Below are positions 19,178-28,329 of a stretch of DNA of 64,000 nucleotides, piece by piece. The DNA is from Mesorhizobium sp. PAMC28654 (lineage in GTDB: Bacteria > Pseudomonadota > Alphaproteobacteria > Rhizobiales > Rhizobiaceae). Below the pieces are notes generated by a model. That model worked only from the letters and a program-made list of their open reading frames with translations, did not search any database and was not told where the DNA came from. The position numbers were made by a program, and so were the translations under genes. How positions within the stretch are numbered: the first letter of the stretch is position 1; the number at the start of each line of letters is the position of its first letter. The DNA lies in assembly GCF_020616515.1 (NCBI RefSeq), contig NZ_CP085135.1:5627001-5691000 (forward strand). Reading direction: 5' to 3'.

Positions 19178-20979
19178 CCACCTTCGACACATCCGATCCC
19201 AAGTCGACGCGGCGCCATCGCGCCGCCAAGCGGGTGGCCAAAGGGGCGACAGGCGATAATGACAATCGCGATGCGCCGGCCATCATGGAAGAGCCGGAGG
19301 CCACCGTAGCGGAGACGGGCGACGCCCTTCAACCAGCCCGCCAGCGCAAGCGCCGGCCATGGCAGACGCCGGCCGAGCCGCCGGCCTCGCTGCCGGCACC
19401 GGCGCCCTATGTGCCCCGGCATCCGTTCGTGGCGCTCTGTTATGCCGCGACCTCGGTGATGATCGCCATCACCTATGGTCTGGGGCTGAATCTCGTCAAC
19501 GCCAACCTTCTCCAGGTGTCCGGCGAATTCTCCGCCACCACCAATGAAACAGTGTGGCTGACCGCGGCCTATATGGCACCCAATGTCAGCCTGTCGCTGC
19601 TGCTGGTGAAGATCCGGGCGCAGTATGGCCTGAGGCAGTTCGCCGAACTCGCCATCGTCGTCTTCATCGTCGTCAACGGGCTGCACCTGTTCACCCATGA
19701 CCTCGGCACCGCGATCGTCGCCCGCTTCTTCGCCGGCGTCGCGGCGGCGCCGATGTCGACGCTGAGCCTCCTCTATATCCTCGAGTGTTTTCCGCCGGAG
19801 CGGAAGATGACGATCGGCATGCCGATGGCCATGATCAATATCGGGCTGGGCTCGCCGATCGCCCGGCTGATCTCGCCGGCACTGCTCGATCTCGGCGGCT
19901 GGCAGCCGATCTACCTGCTGGAGGTCGGCCTGGCGCTGATCAGCCTGGCGCTGATCTACACGCTGCCGCTGACCTCGCCGCCCAAGGTCAAGGTGCTCGG
20001 CTTCATGGATGTCGTCAGTTATCTGTTCCTCGCCGTCGGCTTCGGCACGCTGGCCATCGTCCTGTCCGTCGGCCGCTACTATTGGTGGCTGGAGGCGCTG
20101 TGGCTGGGCTGGCTGCTGGTTGCCTCCATCGTCTGCCTCGCCGCCGTCGCGATGATAGAGCTCAACCGAAAGTATCCGCTGCTCGACATCAAGTGGCTGC
20201 TGTCGCCGGAGATCCTGCATTTCGCCGGCGTGCTGCTGATGTTCCGGGTGCTGATGACCGAGCAGTCGAGCGGCATCAGCGGTTTCTTCCAGCAAGCCGG
20301 CCTGCTCAACGACCAGCAGACGACGCTCTATGCGATCATCCTCGGCGCCACCATCGCCGGCGGCATTGCCTGCGCGGCGGTGCTGAAGCCGGGGCGTGAG
20401 CCTGCGATCCATGTCGTCGCGCTGTGCCTGATGGCGATCGGCGCCTTCATGGATTCGCGGCTGACCAGCATGACGCGGCCCGAGCAGATGTATGTCAGCC
20501 AGGCGCTGATCGCGGTGGCGAGCTCGCTGTTCCTGGCGCCGGCCCTGGCGATGGGTTTCGTCAACGCGCTGAAGAAGGGCATGAACTACATGCTGAGCTT
20601 CGTCGTCGTCTTCCTGTTCACCCAGAGCATTGGCGGCCTGATCGGCTCGGCGATCTTCGGCACGCTCGTCATCCTGCGCGAGAAATTCCATTCGGCTGGC
20701 ATCGTCGAGCATCTGGCGATGACCAATCCGCTCGTCGCCCAGCGGATTTCGCAACTCGGCGGCGCCTATTCGCATGTGCTCACCGACCCGGTGCTGCGGC
20801 AGGCGGAAGGGGTGGCGCTGCTTGCCCAGCAGGCGACGCAGGAAGCCTATGCGCGCGCCTATGGCGACGTGTTCCTCTTGATCGCCATCGCGTCGGCCTT
20901 CGCCGTCGCGGTGCTCGTGCTGGGGATGGCATGGCGCCAGTTCGGCACTCTCTTGCGTCCCGCTGCAGCCGCGGCGTGA
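19174..20979 (+). CDS. MFS transporter, DHA2/EmrB-like
   Basis: The protein is 601 aa. An ~80-residue Arg/Pro-rich cytosolic N-terminal extension is followed by about 14 hydrophobic segments, as in DHA2 drug/H+ antiporters. Seen are LVNANLLQVSGEF, TVWLTAAYMAPN and FFAGVAAAPMSTLSLLYILE. It exports small molecules, probably through the EmrA-like adaptor encoded next. The GTG start overlaps the MarR stop. The long N-terminal tail is unusual. Confidence 0.88.
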   Translation: MTTFDTSDPKSTRRHRAAKRVAKGATGDNDNRDAPAIMEEPEATVAETGDALQPARQRKRRPWQTPAEPPASLPAPAPYVPRHPFVALCYAATSVMIAITYGLGLNLVNANLLQVSGEFSATTNETVWLTAAYMAPNVSLSLLLVKIRAQYGLRQFAELAIVVFIVVNGLHLFTHDLGTAIVARFFAGVAAAPMSTLSLLYILECFPPERKMTIGMPMAMINIGLGSPIARLISPALLDLGGWQPIYLLEVGLALISLALIYTLPLTSPPKVKVLGFMDVVSYLFLAVGFGTLAIVLSVGRYYWWLEALWLGWLLVASIVCLAAVAMIELNRKYPLLDIKWLLSPEILHFAGVLLMFRVLMTEQSSGISGFFQQAGLLNDQQTTLYAIILGATIAGGIACAAVLKPGREPAIHVVALCLMAIGAFMDSRLTSMTRPEQMYVSQALIAVASSLFLAPALAMGFVNALKKGMNYMLSFVVVFLFTQSIGGLIGSAIFGTLVILREKFHSAGIVEHLAMTNPLVAQRISQLGGAYSHVLTDPVLRQAEGVALLAQQATQEAYARAYGDVFLLIAIASAFAVAVLVLGMAWRQFGTLLRPAAAAA

Positions 20980-21002
20980 CCAGAAAATCGGTGTAAAGTC
21001 AG

Positions 21003-22055
21003 ATGTCCAAGATACTCAGATCCCTCTCCACCTATCTCGCCCTTGCCGCGGGCATCGCGGGCGTGCTCGTGGTCCTCTATGCGTGGCAGCTGCCGCCTTT
21101 CGAGAGCACCGTCGAGCAGACCGACAACGCCTATGTGCGCGGCAACGTCACCATGCTCAGTCCGCAGGTGGCCGGCTACGTGGCCGAGGTGCCGGTGACC
21201 GATTATGCTGATGTGAAGAAGGGCGACCTGATCGTGCGCATCGACGACAGGCCCTATGCGCAGAAGCTGGAACAGGCGCGCGCCACGCTGGCCAGCAAGA
21301 ATGCGGCCCTGTCGGCCTCCGACCAGGCCGAGGCGACCAGCCGGGCGCAAATCACGCTGGCCGAGGCGGGCATCGCCAGCGCCAAGGCTGCCGACGACCT
21401 GGCGCGGGCCAATCTGAAGCGCAGCAAGCAGCTGATCGCCAAGGGATTTTCGACGCAAAGCGATGTCGACGTGGCGCGCAATGCCGTCAGCCAGTCGGAC
21501 GCGGCGATGCGCGAGGCCGATGCCAGGCTTGAAGTCGCCAGGCAGGCGCTTGCCCAGACGCTGGTCAGCCGCCAATCCCTGCATGCCGATGTCGACCAGG
21601 CGCAGGCCGCGATGCGGCTGGCCGAGATCGATCTGGCCAACACGCGCATCGTCGCGCCGGAAGACGGCACGCTGGGCATCGTCGGCGCCTCGTTCGGCGC
21701 CTATGTCACGGCCGGCTCGCAACTCACCAGCCTGGTGCCGGAGCGCAAATGGGTGATCGCCAATTTCAAGGAAACGCAGGTCGCGCTGCTCAAGGTCGGC
21801 CAGCCTGCCAGCTTTCGCGTCGATGCGCTGAACCGCGCCGAGATGCGCGGCCATATCACCCGCTTCTCGCCGGCGGCCGGGTCCGAATTCGCCGTCATCA
21901 AGGCCGACAATTCGAGCGGCAACTTCACCAAGGTGGCGCAGCGCATCCCTGTGCGCATCGAAATCGACGAAGGCCAGGATCTCGCCGAGATGCTGGCGCC
22001 TGGCATGTCGGTGATCGTCAGCGTCGACACGGACGCCGTGCCGAGCCGGCTATAG
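21003..22055 (+). CDS. HlyD/EmrA family periplasmic adaptor
   Basis: The protein is 350 aa. An N-terminal TM anchor (residues ~10-30) is followed by the barrel-sandwich half-motif VEQTDNAYVRGNVTMLSPQV and YVAEVPVTDYADVKKGDLIV. Next are a long alpha-helical hairpin rich in Ala, the second lipoyl half (IDLANTRIVAPEDGTLGIVG), and a beta-barrel domain (NFKETQVALLKVGQPASFRV). It links the inner-membrane MFS pump to an outer-membrane channel. It starts 23 bp after the MFS gene. Confidence 0.9.
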   Translation: MSKILRSLSTYLALAAGIAGVLVVLYAWQLPPFESTVEQTDNAYVRGNVTMLSPQVAGYVAEVPVTDYADVKKGDLIVRIDDRPYAQKLEQARATLASKNAALSASDQAEATSRAQITLAEAGIASAKAADDLARANLKRSKQLIAKGFSTQSDVDVARNAVSQSDAAMREADARLEVARQALAQTLVSRQSLHADVDQAQAAMRLAEIDLANTRIVAPEDGTLGIVGASFGAYVTAGSQLTSLVPERKWVIANFKETQVALLKVGQPASFRVDALNRAEMRGHITRFSPAAGSEFAVIKADNSSGNFTKVAQRIPVRIEIDEGQDLAEMLAPGMSVIVSVDTDAVPSRL

Positions 22056-22099
22056 CGCACGGTCAAGGCAAGCTTCTTCGGTTCCGAAGAGGCGGGAAT

Positions 22100-22456
22100 T
22101 CAGGCAGGGATTTCGATGTCGTGGCCGCCGACCGCCGGCAGTGCCGGATCATCGCCGGCCGCCGCTATGACGCTGTCGAGCAGGCCCGGAAAGCGGGCGT
22201 CGAGATCGGCACGGCGCAGCGTAATCATCCGGTTGGTGCCGACTACTTCGGCACGGGTGACGCCGGCCTCGCGCAATTTTGCCAGGTGGTAGCTCAGATT
22301 GGTCTTGGAACCCAGATCGAGGAACTGGCTGCAGTTCAGCGGTACGCCTTCCTTGCTGGCGAGATAGCGCACGATGGCGAGCCGCGTCGGGTCGCCGAGC
22401 ACGCCGAGCACGATCGGCAGGCTGATCTGGTCGATATTGGGGTGAGGCAAGGTCAT
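22100..22456 (-). CDS. ArsR-type winged-helix regulator
   Basis: The protein is 118 aa with the ArsR layout: LGDPTRLAIVRYLA, then NCSQFLDLGSKTNLSYHLAK, REAGVTRAEVVGTNRMITLR. It has no obvious metal-binding Cys pair in the recognition helix, so it probably senses something other than a metal. It is divergent from an MFS gene whose promoter holds a GTTCAA-N6-TTGAAC palindrome. Confidence 0.85.
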   Translation of the reverse strand: MTLPHPNIDQISLPIVLGVLGDPTRLAIVRYLASKEGVPLNCSQFLDLGSKTNLSYHLAKLREAGVTRAEVVGTNRMITLRRADLDARFPGLLDSVIAAAGDDPALPAVGGHDIEIPA

Positions 22457-22644
22457 GCCTGAAAACTAAGCACAGTTCGGGCCGATTTCAACGCGTCTGT
22501 CCCGCTCGGCAATTGCACACTGTTTCTCCGTTTCGCGATCCTGCGGGCTGGCCATGCTGAACCACCGTGCTGACACAGGGCTGTCAGGAGGGTTCAGCTA
22601 TTTTCCCCTGGCTTCATTGACATCATGCCCTGCTATGTCCAATT

Positions 22645-22662
22645 GTTCAATAACTTTTGAAC
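22645..22662. promoter_or_regulatory. Palindrome GTTCAA-N6-TTGAAC
   Basis: A perfect 6+6 inverted repeat 15 bp before the MFS start and about 190 bp from the ArsR-type gene. It is a likely operator for that regulator. No second copy was seen at the regulator's own start. Confidence 0.5.
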
Positions 22663-22676
22663 TAAGGACACCCGCA

Positions 22677-23855
22677 ATGGACAAGCGCCTCTTCTGGCTT
22701 GCGCTCGGATCGTTCACGATCTCGACCGAAGGCTTCGTCATTTCCAGCCTGCTGCCCGACATCGCCCGGGATGCCGGCATCTCCATTCCGCTGGCCGGCA
22801 CGCTGATCACCGCTTTCGCGCTCGCCTATGCCGTGGGTACGCCGATACTGGCGACGCTGACCGGGGAGTGGGACCGGCGGCGCGTCATCCTGTGGACGCT
22901 GGTGTTCTTCGTTGTCGGCAACATCGTCGCCGCCATGAGTTCTTCCTTCGAAGTGCTGTTGATCGCGCGCATCATCATGGCGCTGTCATCCGGCCTGTTC
23001 GCGGCGACCGCGCAAGGCACGGCGGTGGCGCTTGTCGATGATCATCACCGCGCCCGCGCTATTGCCGTCGTTGTCGGCGGCACCACGGTGGCCGTGGCCG
23101 TTGGCGCGCCGATCGGCGCGCTCGTCGCGGCCTTTGCTGGTTGGCGCGGCACCTTCTATGCCATTGCTGGCCTCGGCGCGCTGGCTGGCGCTATCCTCTG
23201 GTACCGGCTGCCGCGTGGCATTGTCGTCACCAAACTGCCCCTGAAGCGCAGGCTGGCGGCTGCCATGCGTCCGGGCGTGATGCCGATCCTTTTCACGACA
23301 TTGCTGGCGCTGACCGGCGCCTTCACCGTCTTTGCCTATGTCGCGCCGCTGGCCATCGAGAGTGGCGGGCTGAGCGAGATCGCGCTGCCCGGCATGTTGC
23401 TTGCCTTCGGCGCCGGCGCCGTCATCGGCAATATTGCCGGCGGACAGGCCGCCGATCGCTTCGGCGCGACCCGCACCGTCGGCTGGTCGCTGGCGTTGAG
23501 CGCGGCCATGCTGGTAATGCTGTCGGTCATCCCGACATTCCTGCCGCAGCACATCGCCGGCCCGGCGCTGATGGCTATGATGGTGCCGTGGGGCATCGTC
23601 GGCTGGGCCTTCCCGCCGGCGCAGGCCAGCCGCATCATCAAGCTGGCGCCCGACGCGGCCCCGATCGTGCTGTCGCTCAACGGTTCGGCGCTCTATCTCG
23701 GCGTGGCGCTGGGCGCCGTGGTCGGTGGCGGCGTGCTGCGCTACGGCATACCGGCCGATCTCGGCCTGGTAGCGGCTGCGTTCCCGTTGATCGGTCTCGG
23801 CATTGTGCTGGCAGGCCGGATGCTGGCCCGGCCGGTCGCCATGCCAGCGGAATAA
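22677..23855 (+). CDS. MFS transporter, DHA1/AraJ-like
   Basis: The protein is 392 aa with 12 predicted TM segments. Family features include FTISTEGFVISSLLPDIARD near the N-terminus, the A-like loop GEWDRRRVILWTLVFFVVGN, and VALVDDHHRARAIAVVVGG. AraJ/sugar-efflux-type transporters expel sugars or drugs. It is probably controlled by the divergent ArsR-type gene. Confidence 0.87.
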   Translation: MDKRLFWLALGSFTISTEGFVISSLLPDIARDAGISIPLAGTLITAFALAYAVGTPILATLTGEWDRRRVILWTLVFFVVGNIVAAMSSSFEVLLIARIIMALSSGLFAATAQGTAVALVDDHHRARAIAVVVGGTTVAVAVGAPIGALVAAFAGWRGTFYAIAGLGALAGAILWYRLPRGIVVTKLPLKRRLAAAMRPGVMPILFTTLLALTGAFTVFAYVAPLAIESGGLSEIALPGMLLAFGAGAVIGNIAGGQAADRFGATRTVGWSLALSAAMLVMLSVIPTFLPQHIAGPALMAMMVPWGIVGWAFPPAQASRIIKLAPDAAPIVLSLNGSALYLGVALGAVVGGGVLRYGIPADLGLVAAAFPLIGLGIVLAGRMLARPVAMPAE

Positions 23856-23879
23856 TCTCTTTGAAAGCCGTCGGCTGGT

Positions 23880-24335
23880 TCAGCTGGCCGGCGGCAGATC
23901 AAAGTCCAGCGCGGTGATGTCATCCAGCACCGCGCGTAGCCTTGCCGCCTGCTCCTTGCCCACCACGTCCTCGAAACGCTGCTGGGCGACGTGCCACAGC
24001 TTCATCACCTCATCGAGCTTGACCAGGCCCTGCTGCGTCAGCCGCACCCGCTTGATACGGCGGTCGGCCGGATCGGCGAAGGTCTCGACATAGCCGTCAC
24101 GGATCAGCGGCTTCAGCGTATGGCCGAGCGCCGACAGGTCCATGACGAGGGAAGCCGCGATGGCGCCCATCGCCGGCTCGTTGCCGATATGGATCTGGTA
24201 GAGCAGGCCCTGCTGCGTGGCTTTCAGGCCGGAGGGCGCCAGCACATCATCATAGTACTGGCCAATCTTGCGCGTTGCGCGACGCAGCATGGCGTTGTTG
24301 CAGAGCGTGAGGCCGGGCAGGGCGTCTTTCGGCAT
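23880..24335 (-). CDS. MarR family transcriptional regulator
   Basis: The protein is 151 aa. The winged-helix region reads MGAIAASLVMDLSALGHTLK, PLIRDGYVETFADPADRRIK and RVRLTQQG. The N-terminal CNNAMLRRATRKIGQYYDDV is a typical dimerisation helix in this subgroup. It is divergent from an SDR gene, with two palindromic sites between them. Confidence 0.9.
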   Translation of the reverse strand: MPKDALPGLTLCNNAMLRRATRKIGQYYDDVLAPSGLKATQQGLLYQIHIGNEPAMGAIAASLVMDLSALGHTLKPLIRDGYVETFADPADRRIKRVRLTQQGLVKLDEVMKLWHVAQQRFEDVVGKEQAARLRAVLDDITALDFDLPPAS

Positions 24336-24411
24336 GGTCGATCCCTAGCGATGGCGACATGATGTCCGATCGCTGCCTGACAAATAATCCCCGGTCCGAT
24401 CATTGACAAGA

Positions 24412-24454
24412 TAGTGGCATATGCCCACTTCGTTAATAGTGGTATATGCCACTA
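24412..24454. promoter_or_regulatory. Two related palindromes between marR-type and SDR genes
   Basis: TAGTGGCATATGCCCACT (24412-24429) and TAGTGGTATATGCCACTA (24437-24454) are repeated 25 bp apart. The arrangement fits two MarR dimers binding the shared divergent promoter. Confidence 0.65.
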
Positions 24455-24488
24455 ATTGAGATCAGGCGGCTTGGCGGCAAGGCCAGGG

Positions 24489-24530
24489 TGGTTGCCCAGG
24501 AGTGGTTGCCCAGGAGTGGTTGCCCAGGAC
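24489..24530. repeat. 14-bp tandem repeat, three units
   Basis: The unit GTGGTTGCCCAGGA is repeated three times without change in the leader of the SDR gene. It is an unstable direct repeat with no visible coding role. Confidence 0.75.
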
Positions 24531-24582
24531 GCCGGCGGCCAAGGCCGAAGCGAAACAGATCAGTCGAAGAAGGAACAGGACA

Positions 24583-25377
24583 ATGAGTGAACAGGGCAAC
24601 AAGGGCACGGCGGTCGTCACCGGCGCTTCATCGGGCATAGGTGCCGTCTATGCGGACCGGCTGGCAGGGCAGGGCCATGACCTCGTGCTGGTGGCACGGC
24701 GTGCCGACCGGCTGGAGGAACTCGCCGAGAAGCTGCGCTATGCCTACGGCCACAAGGTGAGCGTGATCGGCGCCGACCTGTCTGACGACAACGATGTGCG
24801 CCGCGTTGAGCAGGCGATATCAGCCGACGACAGCGTGACGCTGCTGGTCAACAATGCCGGCCTGGGTGGTGCCCAAGTGGTAGCGACGGCAGACGCCGAT
24901 GTGGCTGAGCGCATGATCAAGGTCAATGTCATCGCCTTGACCCGCCTGACACGCGCCGTGCTGCCGGGGTTTTTGGCGCGCAACCGTGGCGCCATCGTCA
25001 ATATCGCCTCGGTGCTGGCCTTCGATACCTCGTTCGGCGGCATCTACAGCGGCACCAAGGCCTATGTCGTCAACTTCACCGAGGCGCTGCAGCGCGAGGT
25101 CGCGGGCACTGAAGTGAAGGTCCAGGTGGTGCTGCCGGGCGCGACCCGAACCGATTTCTGGGAGCTCGCCGGCAGCGATATCGACAGCCTGCCGAAGGAG
25201 ATCATCATGACCGCCGACGATATGGTCGATGCAGCACTTGTCGGCTTGGCCAGGGGCGAAACCGTTACCGTGCCCGCACTCGCCGATGCGGCCAAGCTGG
25301 ACACGTTCCTCGGCGCCCGGCAAGCCTTCTACGGCAGCCTGCACGCCAATAAGCCGGCGGCACGCTACGGGGTTTGA
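24583..25377 (+). CDS. Short-chain dehydrogenase/reductase
   Basis: The protein is 264 aa with a Rossmann-fold NAD(P) binding motif TGASSGIG near the N-terminus, the NNAG motif and the catalytic S/Y/K set (IASV, YSGTKAYVVNF). RRADRL after beta2 favours NADP(H). The substrate is unknown. ATG 24583 follows AGGAACAGGA. It is likely repressed by the divergent MarR protein. Confidence 0.9.
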   Translation: MSEQGNKGTAVVTGASSGIGAVYADRLAGQGHDLVLVARRADRLEELAEKLRYAYGHKVSVIGADLSDDNDVRRVEQAISADDSVTLLVNNAGLGGAQVVATADADVAERMIKVNVIALTRLTRAVLPGFLARNRGAIVNIASVLAFDTSFGGIYSGTKAYVVNFTEALQREVAGTEVKVQVVLPGATRTDFWELAGSDIDSLPKEIIMTADDMVDAALVGLARGETVTVPALADAAKLDTFLGARQAFYGSLHANKPAARYGV

Positions 25378-25469
25378 AGCCATCTCTGGCGCTACGCTAT
25401 GCACATATCTTCCGTGACTGGCGTGACTGGCGTGACTGATCGGCCCGAGGCTTGATTGCCACGTGGTTC

Positions 25470-25640
25470 CCCCAATCCGTCGCTGCTACGCAGCGCCACC
25501 TTTCCCCCCTCCGGAGGGAAAGGAAGGAAGCTTTGCTGGACGAGTATTGACGGCAAAAAGCTTGGCGCCTTTCCTCTACCCCGTCGATCGGGGGAGAGGT
25601 GGCTCGGCGAAGCCGAGACGGAGTGGGGGTCGACCAGCGC
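25470..25640. repeat. Palindromic intergenic repeats
   Basis: GCTGCTACGCAGC, CTTTCCCCCCTCCGGAGGGAAAG, CTCTACCCCGTCGATCGGGG and the stem CTCGGCGAAGCCGAG occur in a row, ending in GACGGAGTGGGGGTCGACC. They fill the gap of about 380 bp between the SDR and LysE-type genes, and no gene is seen there. Confidence 0.7.
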
Positions 25641-25760
25641 CGCATAAGACAATGCATGCGCCAAGCTGCCATGCACGCTATCGCCAAAAACCGCTTGGAA
25701 ATGTGTGCATGCCGTAGCGCTATGGCGGGGCGAGGAACCCAGGTTCTGCGAGGTTGCTCT

Positions 25761-26360
25761 CTACATCGTCCGCCACATCGGAATGATCGAGGCGGCCAGC
25801 ACCAGCGCCAGCACCACGTTGAGCACGCGCCATTGCCACTCGGCCTTGAGCAACCGTGCCAGCACCATGCCGGCGACGCACCAGATGGACAGCGAGATGG
25901 CGGCGGTGAGGCCGAAGGTCGAGCCGAGCAGCAAAGCGAGTTGGCCCGGGCCGTCGGCGAGTGCCGCGAAGGAGGCGGCAGCGCCCAGTCCCATCGCCCA
26001 GCCCTTGGGATTCATCCACTGGATGCCGGCGCCGCCGAAGAAACTGTTGGGCTTGGCCATCGTCACATCGAGATTGGGCGGCCCAGCGCGGCCGATCTTC
26101 AGCGCCAGCCAGAGCAGATAGAGCGAGCCGGCGATCTTCATGGCAAGCTGTAGCGAAGGCATGGCTAGAAGCAGCCCGGCGAGCCCGGCGGCGGCCGCTG
26201 CGGTCACCGTGGCGAGGCCCGCGGCGCTGCCGATCATCAGCGGAACGGAACGGCGAAAGCCGAACCGCGCGCCCGAAGCGGTGGACAAGGTCGTGGCGAT
26301 GCCCGGCGTGGCGGTGGCCACGAAGGCAAACAGGATGAGCGGCAGGATAGGCTGGAGCAT
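25761..26360 (-). CDS. LysE family amino-acid exporter
   Basis: The protein is 199 aa with six hydrophobic segments. Family motifs are the N-terminal ATPGIATTLSTASGARFGFR (the usual TPGP region), the LYLLWLALKIGR helix and the FFGGAGIQWMNPKGWAMGLG loop. LysE/RhtB proteins export amino acids or homoserine lactones. It is divergent from a LysR gene that is likely its activator. The ATG at 26360 was chosen by the TM start. Confidence 0.87.
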   Translation of the reverse strand: MLQPILPLILFAFVATATPGIATTLSTASGARFGFRRSVPLMIGSAAGLATVTAAAAAGLAGLLLAMPSLQLAMKIAGSLYLLWLALKIGRAGPPNLDVTMAKPNSFFGGAGIQWMNPKGWAMGLGAAASFAALADGPGQLALLLGSTFGLTAAISLSIWCVAGMVLARLLKAEWQWRVLNVVLALVLAASIIPMWRTM

Positions 26361-26456
26361 GGGGTGTCCTTCGTCGAAGGCCACATGGTAAACTCAGGCT
26401 ATCATCCGTAAATGCAATGTTTGCGATGGTTAGCATTAGCGTTTATAATGTAAGCC

Positions 26457-27323
26457 ATGATCCGAAATCTCGACATCGCGCTGATCCGAACCTTCGTGGC
26501 GGTCGCCGACAGGGCCAGCATGACGGCGGCCGCCAACGCGCTGCATCTGACGCAAGGCGCGGTCAGCCAGCAGGTCAAGCGGCTGGAGGAGGCGCTTGGC
26601 TCCAACCTGTTCGAGCGCGACCGGCGGGGCCTGCGGTTGACGCGGGCCGGCGAGCAACTGTTCGGCAGGGCCAAGCGCCTGCTTGGCCTCAATGACGAGA
26701 TCTGGGCGGAGATGGCGGGCAACGTGGTGGCGGGGCGAGTGCGGCTCGGCGTGCCCTACGATCTTGTCGGCACAGTGCTGGCGCCGGTGCTGAAGGCCTA
26801 TTCCAATGCCTATCCACAGGTCGAGATATCGCTGGTCTGCGCCTCGTCGCCGGAACTGGCCGCGGCATTGGCGGCCGGCACGATTGATCTGGCCGTGATC
26901 GAGGAGCGGGTCGGTCCATCCACTGGCGAATGCCTGGCCGTCGACCGGCTGGTCTGGGTCGGCGCCAAGGGCGGTGTCGCCCGTATTAAGCGTCCCTTGC
27001 CGGTGTCGATGGTGGCGGACACCTGCGCCTTCCGCCCGGCGGTGCTGTCGGCGCTCAACGAACACGGGCTGGAATGGCGCACCGTGTTCGAGAACGGCAA
27101 CATCGACGCGACGACGGCGACGGTGCGGTCAGACCTTGCCGTCACCACCTGGTTGGCGTCGACCGTGCCGGTTGATCTCGACATTCTCTCCGATCCGGCC
27201 CTGCCGGCCCTGCCGAATTTTGCGATCAACCTGCATCTGCCGGGGCATGGCGTTGGGCCAGCGGCGCAGGAGTTCGCGCGGTATATTCGAGATGGGTTGG
27301 CGCGGCGGGCGCGGGCTGCTTGA
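26457..27323 (+). CDS. LysR family regulator next to lysE-type gene
   Basis: The protein is 288 aa. The N-terminal helix-turn-helix is MTAAANALHLTQGAVSQQVK, then RLEEALGSNLFERDRRGLRL. The rest is the two-lobed co-inducer domain. The 96-bp gap to the divergent exporter holds AT-rich half sites of the T-N11-A type. It probably activates the exporter in response to its amino-acid substrate. Confidence 0.9.
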   Translation: MIRNLDIALIRTFVAVADRASMTAAANALHLTQGAVSQQVKRLEEALGSNLFERDRRGLRLTRAGEQLFGRAKRLLGLNDEIWAEMAGNVVAGRVRLGVPYDLVGTVLAPVLKAYSNAYPQVEISLVCASSPELAAALAAGTIDLAVIEERVGPSTGECLAVDRLVWVGAKGGVARIKRPLPVSMVADTCAFRPAVLSALNEHGLEWRTVFENGNIDATTATVRSDLAVTTWLASTVPVDLDILSDPALPALPNFAINLHLPGHGVGPAAQEFARYIRDGLARRARAA

Positions 27324-27334
27324 GCGGTCGCATC

Positions 27335-27545
27335 TCGATGGAGCACCCCTCATCCGTCTCGGCGCTGCGCGCCGATCCACCTTCTCCCACAAGGGGAGAA
27401 GGCAAGATCGCGTGGACGTTGTTGCCAATCTTCGGCGTCGGAAACTGGCGGTGCCGTGTAAGCCAGGCTCCGCCTTCTCCCCTTGTGGGAGAAGGTGGCC
27501 GAGCAAAGCTCGGTCGGATGAGGGGTGCTCCAGTTTGGCGCAGGG
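27335..27545. repeat. Inverted pair of palindromic intergenic repeats
   Basis: The left unit has CACCCCTCATCCGTCTCGGC then CACCTTCTCCCACAAGGGG. The right unit is the inverse type, CCTTGTGGGAGAAGGTGGCC then GGTCGGATGAGGGGTGCTCC. The units match the pair at 5046-5250, down to the trailing CTCCAGTTTGGCG. Confidence 0.8.
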
Positions 27546-27555
27546 TTCGACAATT

Positions 27556-28209
27556 CTACTTCAAATCCTTTCGCCGCTCGACCTCCGCATCCGACGGCTG
27601 TTCCTGGGCAAACGACCCCGTCTTGATCTCCCCTGATCGCTCATAGCTCGCCATGATGACGCCGGTGCTCGACGTCTGCGAGCGAGTGAGCTTGAAAGCG
27701 GCCGGCATTGTTCCCTCGCCGAACAGCCGCTTGCCCTTGCCCAGCACCAGCGGGAAGATCAGCAGGCTGATCTCGTCGATCAGGTCGTGGGCGAGCAAGG
27801 TCTGGATCAGGTCGCTCGATCCCTGGAGGAGCAGGTCCGGGCCGTCCTCTGTTTTCAGCTTGCGCAGTGTCGCCACGACATCGGGGCCAAGCGGCTGGCT
27901 GTTCTGCCAGGACAGTGAATCGGGCCGGTGCGTCGCCACATATTTGGTCACGGCGTTGAAGCTTTCGGCGATCGGATCGTCTTTCTGATGCGGCCAGTGG
28001 GCGGCGAAGATGTCGTAGGTCTTGCGGCCGAGCAGCAGCGCGTAGGGTTTCGAGAAGGTCTCGCCCATCACGGCGCCCATGGCATCGTCCCAATAGTGGA
28101 ACGTCCAGCCGCCGAACTTGAAGCCGCCGGCCGGATCCTCTTCCGGCCCGCCCGGCGCCTGCATGACGCCGTCGAGGCTGACGAAGGTGGCAGCGATGAT
28201 CTTTCTCAT
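27556..28209 (-). CDS. Dihydrofolate reductase / RibD C-terminal family protein
   Basis: The protein is 217 aa with the fold of the RibD reductase domain: ATFVSLDGVMQAPGGPEED, LLLGRKTYDIFAAHWP, DLLLQGSSDLIQTLLAHDLI, DEISLLIFPLVLGKGKRLF. Most such stand-alone proteins are uncharacterised NADPH-dependent reductases, not true folate enzymes. GGGAG lies before the ATG. Confidence 0.87.
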   Translation of the reverse strand: MRKIIAATFVSLDGVMQAPGGPEEDPAGGFKFGGWTFHYWDDAMGAVMGETFSKPYALLLGRKTYDIFAAHWPHQKDDPIAESFNAVTKYVATHRPDSLSWQNSQPLGPDVVATLRKLKTEDGPDLLLQGSSDLIQTLLAHDLIDEISLLIFPLVLGKGKRLFGEGTMPAAFKLTRSQTSSTGVIMASYERSGEIKTGSFAQEQPSDAEVERRKDLK

Positions 28210-28329
28210 GGGATGCTCCCTGTTTCCTATCCGCACCGTCAGGGCCGGACTTCAGCCCAAGGACGGGCTGCCAGTCCGACACGGGCCGCGAAATTCTTGG
28301 CAATCTTCTCGCTGGCCTGCCGTGCCGCG

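Noticed and set aside
18313-20775. 820-codon minus-strand frame
   Set aside because: It is antisense to the MFS transporter and MarR genes and shows repetitive Arg/Gln/Asp composition, a typical shadow frame.
24489-24530. Three-unit direct repeat as a CRISPR seed
   Set aside because: The units are directly adjacent with no spacers, and no cas gene is in the window.
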